From positions 1,690,681 through 1,754,680 of the forward strand of contig OX439035.1 in the NCBI GenBank assembly GCA_949317995.1: DNA of 64,000 nucleotides, given 5' to 3'. Of this stretch, positions 34,470 to 45,884 are shown one piece after another. The first letter of the stretch is position 1; each line of letters begins with the position of its first letter. Under the pieces are notes generated by a model, which did no database searches, had not been told where the DNA came from, and saw only the letters and a program-made list of their open reading frames with translations. Source of the stretch: Acholoe squamosa (lineage: Eukaryota > Annelida > Polychaeta > Phyllodocida > Polynoidae). A program made the position numbers and the translations under genes.

Positions 34470-35051
34470 GTCATGGAATATGGTAACCGTGCCAGAGACA
34501 AAAGAAGCAGCCTCCCAAGCATCAAGTTCTTTGGTATGTTCTGGAACAATGATTCTCCGAGTGGTTCCTCGTCTAATCACCAAGGTGATGTCAACCTCCC
34601 AAATATAGACAAAGGAGGTGGCAGTGGGTCTGCACTAACACCAGAGGGTATGCGGAAACACCGGCGGAAGTCTGCGAGTAAACGCGGCCAGACGTCTGAT
34701 GCTGATAATCCTGCACTTCCCCCGCCCAGTCCCAGTTCTGGTATGAGATACGACTGCTCAGAGTCGTCGTCACGGCGACAGAGTGGTGATCAGCGCTCCC
34801 TTTCACCAAGGTCACCCAAATCCCCAAGGTCACCAAAGAGTCCAAACGTGTCACCTCAAGGCTCGCTCCAGTTTATCAAAGCTAATGAGAGAGAGACAAG
34901 CCCTCGGAGTCCGACTCTCACCAGTGCAAGTGGTGTACAGGTTACAATAGACAATGACTCAACAGCATCGCCCAAGCCACCAGAGCTGCTTGAGCCTCTG
35001 AAGAAGCCAGTGGCCAGTGTGCAAGGAATGCAGAAAAAAGCAGTGAAGTGA
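34470..35051 (+). CDS. ankyrin-repeat protein, exon 4 (C-terminal tail)
   Basis: Acceptor TACATTTTCAG ends at 34469. Phase 0 entry reads VMEYGNRARDKRSSLPSIKF then FGMFWNND, and the frame runs to TGA at 35049-35051, giving 193 residues. The tail is basic and Ser/Pro-rich: RKHRRKSASKRG, repeated SPRSPKSPRSPKSPNVSP-type motifs and PKPPELLEPLKKP near the end. These suit proline-directed phosphorylation and SH3-type binding, but that is inference. The KRSSLPSIKFFG element at the start is the only strongly structured-looking part and could be a conserved short motif. I see no convincing polyadenylation signal within about 2 kb of the stop. Confidence 0.88.
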   Translation, partial: VMEYGNRARDKRSSLPSIKFFGMFWNNDSPSGSSSNHQGDVNLPNIDKGGGSGSALTPEGMRKHRRKSASKRGQTSDADNPALPPPSPSSGMRYDCSESSSRRQSGDQRSLSPRSPKSPRSPKSPNVSPQGSLQFIKANERETSPRSPTLTSASGVQVTIDNDSTASPKPPELLEPLKKPVASVQGMQKKAVK

Positions 35052-37111
35052 ACAGCCACTTCATTAAGGAATAGTGCAAAGAAAGAGGGAACAATGACTT
35101 AATCACAGAGTAGCAGAAGCTATAGGATGATTAATAAGCTGATTTACTGCACCTAGCCACTCTACCTCAGCCCTGTGTCTAACCGCCCCGTGTCTGTCAG
35201 GAAGTACAATCGTGGGGTAGACAATAGAGCTGATACCTACCATTTCCCTGAGGGACTATGACAATACATGCAGTTAATGCAGAAAGATGGAGTTTAACTC
35301 TGCAACATCAGATGATGTTATATCATGGATAGACTTACCGGTATAAAAGTTATCCGCCCCAAGGTTATTTCAATGGGCCATAGAGCTAAGTATCATAGCG
35401 GCCACCATAGGTCCATGCAGTGTGGTTTGTCAGTACTTGGGATGGTATGACAAAGCACTGTCACATCAAGCGTCATAGCATCCCTCTAGCGGTATGTGTT
35501 AGATTTATGCCAAGGATTTGATTGCAATTTGGGAACCTTGCAGGATCTTTTGTTTCCCTCTGACATTCTCATTTCTCTCTAACTATAGGTTATCAAGCCT
35601 ACCAGACAATTGTGCTCCTAACTATAACTATTGCACTGGTCAGAAGTAACCCTTGGGCCTCAAAAACTCAAAAACTCAATTCTTACAGTTTTACTGTTTT
35701 CAAAAATGAGCTTCAACTTTGCAGTCATGAACAATTTTGTAATCTAATTACAAACCCAAGGATGTATTCGAGTTAGCAATTGCAATTCCAAGGTGTTACA
35801 TTTAAGACTGTTCGTTAATCTCCTGTTCAGATGGGTCCATAAAGGAAAAACCCTTTTTACTTCAAGCACCACGACCTACACTACGTAGTAACCTATGACC
35901 AGCCACCGGTCCCACCCGCAGACGCCTCCTACCTGCTTCTAACAGTATTCTCTGGCAGTGCATTGCAACAGTGTGTGAATGTCCAAATATGGAAGTATCC
36001 CTGAGTACATGTGGATGTCTCTATACCCAAATATGGAAGTACCCCTGCACACCATGTAGCCTTACCCAAGTATGGAAAGGATATTGTTACACATTGTATG
36101 TGGAAATACTTGTGCATTATCTGTACCCATGGGTAATAGCTATGGCATATCCTTGCACCTAGTCACTCTTAACTAGATCTGCACTGATTCTTGCCTCTAG
36201 ATTATACTAGTACATGGAATAGCTGAATGATGGAGAAAGTACAGGGAATATTGTGAGTTTACTTGTCACTCTTGCAGCACATGTTGTGCAAAGGATGTCT
36301 ATTTTGTGTCCAGAATCCAGGATATTTTCAGAGGAATGTACCAAATATATAGTCCATTACTCAAGTTAGGATGACAAATATATTTCAAGGATGATACCAG
36401 ATTCCATTTGTGATTTAACAAGATGCAGCAAATATTACTGAAGCAGTGAATTCCATCTCCAGATTTACCTATTCTGTGCATAGATTATATTATTTTGTGG
36501 ATCCAGATAAGCTGATATAATTTAGGTGTAGCTTATTCTACAATGTCTACAATGGACACATGTGTAACAGATTGAGAATATTCAGGTGAGCCATCTATAA
36601 AATTCATATCACTTTGGAGGCAAAACTTCATTAAATTGTTTTCTTCATTATGGCTTTCAGATCTTGCCAAAAAAGTGAAACTCATCATTCCGCAGTAGTA
36701 AAGAATGTAAACTTCATAGATCCATAGCCTCTGCACTAGCTCCACCGTTCCTGAGTTCAAGCCGCTTAGCGAGTTGATATTTCTATAACTTGCAATGCCT
36801 GCAGTGTGCACGACATGAGAACTTCTCCAACATACTTGTGATGTGTATGTATCTATAAAAGCCATACTTATGTCTATATTCAAACAGAGGACATATTTTC
36901 ACAGAATGTAGCCAGATGCACCTAGTCTTACTAAAATATTTCTCTCATATCATGATATTATGCATTGTGCTTGAAATGTATTTTCTGATATAAGAAAAGT
37001 GTGATCCCAGCATATATATTGTTGTAGATAGCATTCATTGAAGCAAATTATATATCAAATGCTTTATGTTTGTGGTTCACTGTATATGTTACATATGAAA
37101 TATATTGTGTT
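35052..37111. other. 3' UTR and intergenic sequence, nothing recognised
   Basis: The first few hundred bases are presumably the 3' UTR of the ankyrin gene. Small direct repeats (CCAAATATGGAAGTA) occur near 35980-36050. No RNA gene or element identified. Confidence 0.5.
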
Positions 37112-37311
37112 TTATACCACGATTTCGGAACTTCCGGTGGGTTTATATGCAGTTTAGCCGTGCATTATTCTGCATATACCACACTTGTGCATTTTTGAAA
37201 TTTTTGGTATATACTTTTTCGAGGTCAAGTTGGACTTAGAATATTTTTGGAGACGCTGGCGGACATAGAAATTTGGTCTCGCCATTGTTTCAATGTGAAA
37301 AATCGTCCCAA

Positions 37312-37383
37312 CTCGTATGAGGATTGAACCCCGGCCGCAGTGGTGGTAGGCGAAGGCCTTAGCCATAGCGCCACACTGAACGG
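37312..37383 (-). repeat. tRNA-like SINE head in the left foldback arm
   Basis: Minus strand GTGTGGCGCTATGGCTAAGG (A-box-like) and GGGGTTCAATCCTC (B box) at tRNA spacing. The surrounding sequence continues beyond a tRNA's length, so it is a tRNA-derived repeat. The mirrored copy is at 38943-39012. Confidence 0.65.
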
Positions 37384-37886
37384 TGATGAAACCCAATACG
37401 ATAGTAAATAAGTTCTAACCTGAGGTCCTAGTGGTAGGTTTCCATTCAGTTTTCGTCTTGAATCCAACCTTTTCATGTTATTATATTGAAATCCTAAGAA
37501 GTTTTTGATCCATAGAAGAGGAATGCGTGCTAGTTTTCTCCATTTTCTTCGATATAAATTAGAATCCAATGATTTTTCTATCGTAAGCGAGTCGCGGCCC
37601 GGCCATTCCCACCCGCCTCCTTGTCCGGCGAAAGTGTGTCAGTGGCCCGGATGTAGATATAGGTCAACTGCTCGTTGTACAAGAAAGACGCCGAAAATTT
37701 CGGACCCGTTTGGAAAATCAATGGATTCTTATTTATTTTGAATTTATACGACATATCAAGCATGGAGTACTCATCTAGGATGTCTAAGGATATGTATGTT
37801 TTAATTTGAAAACTTGTCATGGTTGGATTCGATACGAAAAATGAGTGTGAACACGGCGGTACCCCTCCCGGCAGGGAACCAAAACA

Positions 37887-37970
37887 ATGGCTTCGCGCAG
37901 AGCGCTGACCCGGGCCGTGTCGCTTGCTTTTACAAAATGTATTCTCCTGGCTATAATCTTTGGATATCAG
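37887..37970 (+). other. exon-like fragment with donor site inside the foldback element
   Basis: ATG at 37887 in a favourable context (AACAATGGC) opens a 28-codon frame reading MASRRALTRAVSLAF then TKCILLAIIFGYQ. This is a basic start followed by a hydrophobic segment, as in signal anchors, and it ends precisely at a consensus donor, CAG|GTAAGA (37971). A diverged inverted copy at about 38515-38430 keeps the ATG and the donor but is frame-disturbed. It could be a captured first exon, or the composition could be chance. No downstream exon was found. Confidence 0.4.
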
Positions 37971-38021
37971 GTAAGAAATTGATACAAAATGGAGGAAATG
38001 GTGGTATAAACCTATTAGGTC

Positions 38022-38124
38022 ATGGATATGGGGGCCCCACGGGCTGTATATGCTGTATATACCCTCGCCGCTTCGCGGCTCAGGTATATACAGCATATAC
38101 AGCCCTAGGGCCCCCATATCCATG
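38022..38124. repeat. palindromic core A of the foldback element
   Basis: TGGATATGGGGGCCCCACGG and its near-complement enclose an inner GCCGCTTCGCGGC hairpin. The arms are about 39 bp with only two or three mismatches. Confidence 0.93.
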
Positions 38125-38314
38125 ATCTATTAGCTTAATATATGTTAAAGATATATATTTGAATAATCCTATTGTAATTGTAAGGTTCTATCAGAAGGTG
38201 TGTTTAATTGTATGGATTAAACTTACTTAAGATTTTAAATATGTTGTGATGATATTTATATCTATACTGTATGTGCATAGAGAAACCTGGAGTCAAGGTT
38301 ACTAAGCTAATAGA

Positions 38315-38383
38315 TGATGCATATCGGGGCCCTAGGGCTGTATATACAGCATATACAGCCCGTGGGGCCCCGATATGCATCAC
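38315..38383. repeat. palindromic core B of the foldback element
   Basis: GATGCATATCGGGGCCCTAG pairs with CCGTGGGGCCCCGATATGCAT; arms of about 31 bp. The flanking phrase ACCTAATAGGTTTATACCAC is shared, inverted, with core A. Confidence 0.93.
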
Positions 38384-38942
38384 CTAATAGGTTTATACCA
38401 CCATTTCCTCCATTTTGTATCAATTTCTTACCTGAAATCCAAAGAATATAGCCAGGCGAAGACATTTTGGAAGTGCTAGCGACACGGCCCGTGGCCGCTC
38501 TGCGCGAAGCCATTGTTTTTGTTCCTTGCCGGGAGAGGTACCGCAGTGTTTACAGTCACTTTTCGTATGGAATCCAACCATGACATGTTATAATATTAAA
38601 ATCCCAAGAAGTATTCGATCCATAGACGATCCCACCCGCCTCCTTGTTCGGCGAAAGTGTGTCAGTGGCCCGGATGTGGATATAGGTCAAGGAAGAAAAA
38701 CAATGGCTTCGCACAGAGCGAACCGGGCCGCTACTCGCGTACGTTGGGAAAATCAATGGATTCTTATTTATATTGAAGAAAATGGAGAAAATTAGCACGC
38801 ATTCCTCGTCTATGGATCGAATACTTCTTGGGATTTTAATATTATAACATGTCATGGTTGGATTCCATACAAAAAGTGAGTGTGAACATTCGGTATCTCT
38901 CCAGTCAAGGTCTTATTTATGTTCGCATTGGATTTCATCACC

Positions 38943-39012
38943 GTTCAGTGTGGCGCTATGGCTAAGGCCTTCGCCTACCACCACTGTGGCCAGGGTTCAA
39001 TCCTGATACGAG
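38943..39012 (+). repeat. tRNA-like SINE head in the right foldback arm
   Basis: Plus-strand copy of the tRNA-like sequence in the left arm (TGGCGCTATGGCTAAGGCCT; B box GGGTTCAATCC). Confidence 0.65.
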
Positions 39013-39212
39013 TTTGGACGATTTTTCACATTGAAACTATGGCGAGGCTAAATTTCTATGTCCGCCAGCGTCTCCAAAAATATTCTAAGTCCAACTTGAC
39101 CCCGAAAAAGTATATACCAAAAATTTCAAAAATGCACATGGGTGGTATATGCAGAATAATGCACGGCTAAACTGCATATAAACCCACCGGAAGTGCTGAA
39201 ATCGTGGTATAA

Positions 39213-41355
39213 CTTGCAATAAGAAGCTTGACTCAAAATCGTTACATTCTTTTTGATTATTTAGATAGTGTTTTGACGTAATATATGGTTTAGTGTTCAT
39301 ATTGTGGAAGATGTAATTGAAGGTTTTATTCTAGTCCATCTGGTCCAAGAGAAATTATGAATATTATCATATCAGCAGTCTATTATCAAGAGGAGGAAAA
39401 CATCTAAATCTTACTGAGCAAATTAAGTGAAACAAATGAAAATAGTTAAGACATGTTTTAAGACCTGAGCACAATAAATATATCTTGTAGATTACCTTTG
39501 TAACAGGACAGGGTCTGAATGATTTCTATGATAAACCATAAGACAAGTATGCTTATAGTATAGGCTGACAAGGAGTTCAAGACAAGGCTTATATAATTCT
39601 AATGTTGATGTTATTTGATGTCAAATCCAAGTGTGAAGACTTACATACTTAGCTTGCTCTAAGCCCATATGCTACATTGGAAACAAAGTAAGTGTCTGGT
39701 AACAAGTAATCTAGTGAGCATAGTGTAGGTGGTCTTATTGAAAACCAATTCTTATTGCATATCCAGCTTAGAAGTGTGTTCTGGACACGCGTCGTCTAAG
39801 CAATGAATACGTTCAACGAACAAAGACCAATACTAAGTATCTAGTATGGTGAACTTGTGTTGTCGTGTTAGTATAATTCAGTTATTTGTCAAAGTATCAC
39901 AAGGTAAGACCCACCCAAATTCTTGGAACTTATGTTTCATATGTCGCTACCTCAAATACACCATAAAACTAACTTACAACCAAGAAAATGGGAATCTTTT
40001 CCACCATGGGCTATGAGGATCATACCCACATGTGTGGACCCACAATCATTGTGACAAGCAACATTGGCAATGGTTTCCTCTTCCAGCAATGTACACCAAG
40101 CCATTATTGACAAAGGCCTTGCCCTCTTCATTGGAAAATGTCTGCACCAAGAGATACGACCATTGCACCCTGATCCTGAGCTGGTAATAGTATGCGATAC
40201 TTGGATCCTGCAGAACAGCATGGTATCAAAGTGTAATCATAGTTCAGGGCAGAATAGCACTTAATGCTGCATTTTAATGGTAAAGGATTGAACCCAGGGC
40301 TTTATTCCATACCCTATATAATGTGGTTACCATGGTTACTGTCACTATATTCTCTGTGCGACAGCGAAGAATGAAACTGTGAATGTATTTTCATGAATTA
40401 TTAGAAATGTTATATTATTATATGTTATCAACATCGATATTGTGATATCTTAATATCAGGTAGATTACCGTAAAAATGCTACACTGTATGGGAGAGCTCA
40501 TCCACTTGAAAGTTGGTTAGTGGAAATGGTGCAAGAAATCTGTTATAGAAGACAAAGATGAACAAGCAATATTTCACTCTACTATCAGCAGCAATGGAGA
40601 GATGCCAGGTGAAAGGAGGTATTCACAATGTTTGTAAATCAGATGGAGTATTTTCTGAATAACAAGGTGCTTGGTCTCTCCACACATTGAAGTTCTGTTG
40701 TTACTGCAGTGGATGAGAACTAAAAGTCAACAAAACATGTAAACAGATGTAGCAAAGTGTATATGATATTAGAAATTAATGGGCATGGGCATCCAATTTG
40801 GAATGACGAATTCTGTTTGACTTCTTGAATTAATGGGTTCCATGCCTCTTCAACAAAGGTCTACACTGGCTGCCAATGACTCATTGATTACCACTGGTAG
40901 CAGAGATGTTACATATGACCTTGACCCTGACCTTATTTGTAATAACTTACTCTCACTATAAGTTTCTTCCTATGTAATGTAAGTGAAAACCTGAATCTCA
41001 CTTTCACACCATTTTAAAGTCACATAATAGCCCAGGCTCCACAAATGGCAGAGCCACTGCAGCATTACCAGCTTCAAAAGTCTATACCTGTCTGTCATTG
41101 TTGACATTACATATTGTATTTGAGTATTACAACCGATCGGGACAGGACCGGTTCCTAAGGGCACCCTGTGCATGCTGACATCAGCAAGTTCCGGCTCTGA
41201 ACTCGAACCAGACTTGTTCCCGGCAGCCCTGAACTTAGTATGTATGGTGCCTATCTGAATATCACGAGAAATTCTGAGATGAAAGCTGTCATGGGCGTGC
41301 ACACACATGAAACCTCTCTATACTGAAAACATGACAAAGGATATTGTGTGCTGCA
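39213..41355. other. intergenic sequence, nothing recognised
   Basis: AT-rich. AATAAA occurs near 39473 but is too far from the ankyrin stop to assign. A phrase at 40070-40125 (CAGCAATGTACACCAAGCCA, TTATTGACAAAGGCCTTGCC) recurs near 48115 (CAGCAATGTATGCCAACCCA, TTATTGATAAAGGCCTTGCG), so an old dispersed repeat is present. Confidence 0.55.
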
Positions 41356-41424
41356 GGTAACGCTGCCGCAGCTGTGCCGCAGCTGTGCCGCAGCTGTGCC
41401 ACAGCGTCGCCACAGCTGTGCCGC
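41356..41424. repeat. short CTGTGCCGCAG repeat
   Basis: Four to five imperfect copies of an 11-12-bp unit directly preceding the 54-bp array. Confidence 0.85.
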
Positions 41425-41958
41425 AGGTGAAGCCTTGATTGGCTAATGAGTGAATTGTACATTTCAGCTCACTGCCGCAGGTGGAGCCTTGATTGGCTAA
41501 TGGGTGAATTGTACATTTCAGCTCACTGCCGCAGGTGGAGCCTTGATTGGCTAATGGGTGAATTGTACATTTCAGCTCACTGCCGCAGGTGGAGCCTTGA
41601 TTGGCTAATGGGTGAATTGTACATTTCAGCTCACTGCCGCAGGTGGAGCCTTGATTGGCTAATGGGTGAATTGTTCATTTCAGCTCACTGCCGCAGGTGA
41701 AGCCTTGATTGGCTAATGGGTGAATTGTACATTTCAGCTCACTGCCACAGGTGAAGCCTTGATTGGCTAATGAGTGAATTGTACATTTCAGCTCACTGCC
41801 GCAGGTGAAGCCTTGATTGGCTAATGAGTGAATTGTACATTTCAGCTCACTGCTGCAGGTGAAGCCTTGATTGGCTAATGAGTGAATTGTACATTTCAGC
41901 TCACTGCCGCAGGTGAAGCCTTGATTGGCTAATCAGTGAATTGTACATTTCAGCTTAC
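41425..41958 (+). repeat. 54-bp minisatellite with splice-like motifs
   Basis: About ten units of GTGAAGCCTTGATTGGCTAATGAG then TGAATTGTACATTTCAG and CTCACTGCCGCAG. Each unit has a CTAAT branch-point-like motif, a good acceptor-like TTGTACATTTCAG and a CAG|GTGAAG donor-like junction 13 nt later. No associated exon was identified. Confidence 0.95.
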
Positions 41959-43068
41959 TGGATCCTGGGACAATGAGCTAAGAGGAAATCTCAATTTCCT
42001 TTTGTGATGTTACAATTAAGTTGTGTTAAAGTAAAGATGTTATATTTATATGTACACCTGCCACTCATGACATTATGATGCCCTCATGCAGAACCTCTTA
42101 TGATGCATCCATGCATCCGTGCTTCATTGGTGCATCATGATAACCCTTTAGGAGTGCATCAGGGTGAACTTGATGCATAAAAGATAAAACCACCATGCCA
42201 GCCTAATCCAATGACTTTGATTCTGTAAATGTTAACTGTATAACATTGCTGTTCCCCACCTTGAATTGTCATACCCTGATATGTTAAAGAGTTATAAGTT
42301 GGAGAGGTAGCGAGTCATTGTGTGGGTCCAATTATCTGTCTCTGAAACCAGACTGCCATGGGTATATGTGATACTATGGCCGGGAGTGCTATATTGATTC
42401 ATATTGAATATATACGATTCAAACTTTGTCGAACGGCAGACTTATCGGCAATTTGTCTACAAATCAGCTCTATTTTGTGAACCTAGGAAGCTTGTTATTG
42501 TGGTACAAGTAGATGAAATAGTTGAATGATATAAATTTGAACCTATTTTGTTATTGTTTTAAAGAGCATTTGATGTCCTAGTATGTGTAGTGACAATACA
42601 TATCCATGAGATTTTTGCCATATCAGATTTGTCAATAGCTATAATTCCTAGTAGGTAGTTTGTATTGTCTGATCCCAACAACAAATTTGGACTGGAATGC
42701 ATTCATTCATGGGTGATCCTATTCATATTTGTTTCATATCTTATCCAGATAAATACAATTATATCTATGTGTACTTCTAAACATATTTTTAAACCAGAAA
42801 AATTCCACCTTCTTGAAAATATGGAGTAAAAAGCGATCGATATAAGAAGAACAAGAACAAGGTTTAAATTGCACTTACTCTGTAAGGTAAATTTTCCCAA
42901 TAAACAACTTCAAATGCCCGGCTCCATCATTAAAAGTGCATGTATTGATGAATATGACCTCTTACAGAGAGTAGGCTACATTTCCTGGAACTGAAGTCAT
43001 AAAATGATTATGACATGATAGTTATACTCTAGTACCTCGTGTATAAGGAGACATGGCTTATACTAAGG
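41959..43068. other. intergenic sequence with a degraded GCATCATG element
   Basis: 42065-42180 contains CATCCATGCATCCGTGCTTC and TCATTGGTGCATCATGATAA, a decayed fragment of the GATGCATTAATGCATC family. The remainder shows nothing recognisable. Confidence 0.5.
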
Positions 43069-43195
43069 ACATAGATGACGGATAGGGGTTCACTCGGTCC
43101 TTTTATCCCAGATAAGGGAACGAGGCCAGAGGCCGGGTTCCCCTTATCTAAGGGATAAAAGGACCGAGTGCACCCCTATCCATCGCCTATGACGT
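43069..43195. repeat. palindromic core C (large hairpin)
   Basis: GATAGGGGTTCACTCGGTCC and TTTTATCCC pair with GGGATAAAAGGACCGAGTGC and ACCCCTATC. An inner GATAAGGGAACGAGGCC/GGCCGGGTTCCCCTTATC pair continues the stem. The adjoining TTTATACCATGGTTTCCACC matches, inverted, the sequence beside foldback cores A and B. Confidence 0.93.
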
Positions 43196-43347
43196 TTATA
43201 CCATGGTTTCCACCATTAAATTAAACATTTTTACCCTTTAAAACCATTAAATTCAATGTTAAATGTTGCGAGTCTATAAACAGTGCCTGTAGTACATACT
43301 AAAGGCACCGTAAAATGGTGCCTAAACTGGATAACCATGGTATAAAA
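43196..43347. repeat. inverted repeat TATACCATGGTT ... AACCATGGTATA
   Basis: Twelve-base inverted ends around about 125 bp of AT-rich sequence; also shows CACCATT/AATGGTG pairing inside. Confidence 0.7.
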
Positions 43348-43424
43348 TGAAATAAGTCATTCCACCCAGATCAGATTGCTTAGAGCTGTGAAAATCCACC
43401 CTTAGATGCACCCAACATCATCTC

Positions 43425-45620
43425 AGGGTGCGGCTTATACACAATGTGGGTAAAGGTGCACCTTATATCTCAGGGTGCGGCTTATACACAAGGTGAGTAA
43501 GGTGCACCTTATATCTCAGGGTGCGGCTTATACACAAGGTGCACCTTATATCTCTGGGTGCGGCTTATACACAAGGTGAGTAAAGGTGCACCTTATATCT
43601 CTGCGTGCGGCTTATACACAAGGTGAGTAAAGGTGCACCTTATATCTCAGGGTGCGGCTTATACACAAGGTGAGTAAAGGTGCACCTTATATCTCAGGGT
43701 GCGGCTTATACACAAGGTGAGTAAAGGTGCACCTTATATCTCAGGGTGCAGCTTATACACAAGGTGAGTAAAGTGCACCTTATATCTCAGAGTGCGGCTT
43801 ATACACAAGGTGAGTAAAGGTGCACCTTATATCTCTGCGTGCGGCTTATACACAAGGTGAGTAAAGGTGCACCTTATATCTCAGGGTGCGGCTTATACAC
43901 AAGGTGAGTAAGGTGTACCTTATATCTCAGGGTGCGGCTTATACACAAGGTGAGTAAGGTGCACCTTATATCTCAGAGTGCGGCTTATACACAAGGTGAG
44001 TAAAGGTGCACCTTATATCTCTGCGTGCGGCTTATACACAAGGTGAGTAAAGGTGCACCTTATATCTCTGCGTGCGGCTTATACACAAGGTGAGTAAAGG
44101 TGCACCTTATATCTCAGAGTGCGGCTTATACACAAGGTGAGTAAAGGTGCACCTTATATCTCAGGGTGTGGCTTATACACAAGGTGAGTAAAGGTGCACC
44201 TTATATCTCAGGGTGCAGCTTATACACACGGTGAGTAAAGTGCACCTTATATCTCAGGGTATAGCTTATACACAAGGTGAGTAAAGTGCACCTTATATCT
44301 CAGGGTGCGGCTTATACACAAGGTGCACCTTATATCTCAGGGTGCAGCTTATACACAAGGTGAGTAAAGTGCACCTTATATCTCAGGGTGCGGCTTATGC
44401 ACAAGGTGAGTAAGGTGCACCTTATATCTCAGGGTGCAGCTTATACACACGGTGAGTAAGGTGCACCTTATATCTCAGGGTGTGGCTTATACACAAGGTG
44501 CACCTTATATCTCAGGGTGCGGCTTATACACAAGGTGAGTAAAGGTGCACCTTATATCTCAGGGTGCGGCTTATACACAAAGTGAGTAAAGGTGCACCTT
44601 ATATCTCAGGGTGTGGCTTATACACAAGGTGAGTAAAGGTGCACCTTATATCTCAGGGTGCGGCTTATACACACGGTGAGTAAGGTGCACCTTATATCTC
44701 AGGGTGCGGCTTATACACAAGGTGCACCTTATATCTCAGGGTGCGGCTTATACACAAGGTGAGTAAAGGTGCACCTTATATCTCAGGGTATGGCTTATAC
44801 ACAAGGTGAGTAAAGGTGCACCTTATATCTCTGCGTGCGGCTTATACACAAGGTGAGTAAGGTGCACCTTATATCTCAGGGTGCGGCTTATACACAAGGT
44901 GAGTAAAGGTGCACCTTATATCTCTGCGTGCGGCTTATACACAAGGTGAGTAAAGGTGCACCTTATATCTCAGGGTGCGGCTTATACACAAGGTGAGTAA
45001 GGTGCATCTTATATCTCAGAGTGCGGCTTATACACAAGGTGAGTAAGGTGCACCTTATATCTCAGGGTGCGGCTTATACACAAAGTGAGTAAAGGTGCAC
45101 CTTATATCTCAGGGTATGGCTTATACACAAGGTGAGTAAAGGTGCACCTTATATCTCTGCGTGCGGCTTATACACAAGGTGAGTAAGGTGCACCTTATAT
45201 CTCAGGGTGCGGCTTATACACAAGGTGAGTAAAGGTGCACCTTATATCTCTGCGTGCGGCTTATACACAAGGTGAGTAAGGTGCACCTTATATCTCAGGG
45301 TGCGGCTTATACACAAGGTGGGTAAAGGTGCACCTTATATCTCAGGGTGCGGCTTATACACAAGGTGAGTAAAGGTGCACCTTATATCTCAGGGTGCGGC
45401 TTATACACAAGGTGAGTAAAGGTGCACCTTATATCTCAGGGTGCGGCTTATACACAAGGTGGGTAAAGGTGAACCTTATATCTCAGGGTATGGCTTATAC
45501 ACAAAGTGAGTAAAGGTGCACCTTATATCTCAGGGTGTGGCTTATACACAAAGAGAGTAAAGGTGCACCTTATATCTCAGGGTATGGCTTATACACAAGG
45601 TGAGTAAAGTTGCACCTTAT
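43425..45620 (+). repeat. 47-bp minisatellite GGTGCACCTTATATCTCAGG...
   Basis: About 47 units of GGTGCACCTTATATCTCAG, GGTGCGGCTTATACACAAG, GTGAGTAAA. Some units lack GAGTAAAGGT (37-bp form). Many units carry CTCTGCGTG instead of CTCAGGGTG, in patterned blocks. Each unit contains an acceptor-like TATATCTCAG and a consensus AAG|GTGAGTAA donor 19 nt apart. Confidence 0.97.
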
Positions 45621-45659
45621 ATTGTCTTATTTACGAGGTACCATGGCACACAATTTTAA

Positions 45660-45884
45660 TTAACCCTTTGACGGCTGCTGATGCATTAATGCATCATGCC
45701 TATCAGTCGTCATGATGTATGAACAGCGAGTAACTCACCAGGGCTACATTCAAGCATCATACCGACTCTCTGGGTTCAAAAGGCTCCTAGAAGGTCGGCA
45801 TGATGCACCAATGAAGTGCTGGAGAGCAGTGTCACCAGCACTTCATTGATGCACTCCTGCATCAGCAGCACTTAAAGGGTTAAC
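45660..45884. mobile_element. MITE, GATGCATTAATGCATC family
   Basis: Ends TTAACCCTTTGACGGCTGCT and AGCAGCACTTAAAGGGTTAA. Interior GGTCGGCATGATGCACCAAT and mirrored CACTTCATTGATGCA phrases. About 225 bp. Confidence 0.87.

Larger units (their letters stand above)
37112..39212. mobile_element. 2.1-kb foldback element with nested inverted repeats
   Basis: The ends TTATACCACGATTTC (37112-37126) and GAAATCGTGGTATAA (39198-39212) are reverse complements. The outer arms stay complementary for about 280 bp (37112-37390 against 38935-39212). Inside, 37815-38020 is a diverged inverted copy of about 38385-38590. The unit CACCCGCCTCCTTGT, GGCGAAAGTGTGTCAGTGGC also occurs on both sides (about 37610-37670 and 38632-38690). 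The centre holds two separate, near-perfect palindromes. No transposase is encoded, so it is a non-autonomous element or a rearranged inverted duplication. Confidence 0.85.

Noticed and set aside
39471..39478. AATAAA as the ankyrin gene's polyadenylation signal
   Set aside because: It lies 4.4 kb past the stop codon and beyond a foldback element; no transcript evidence.
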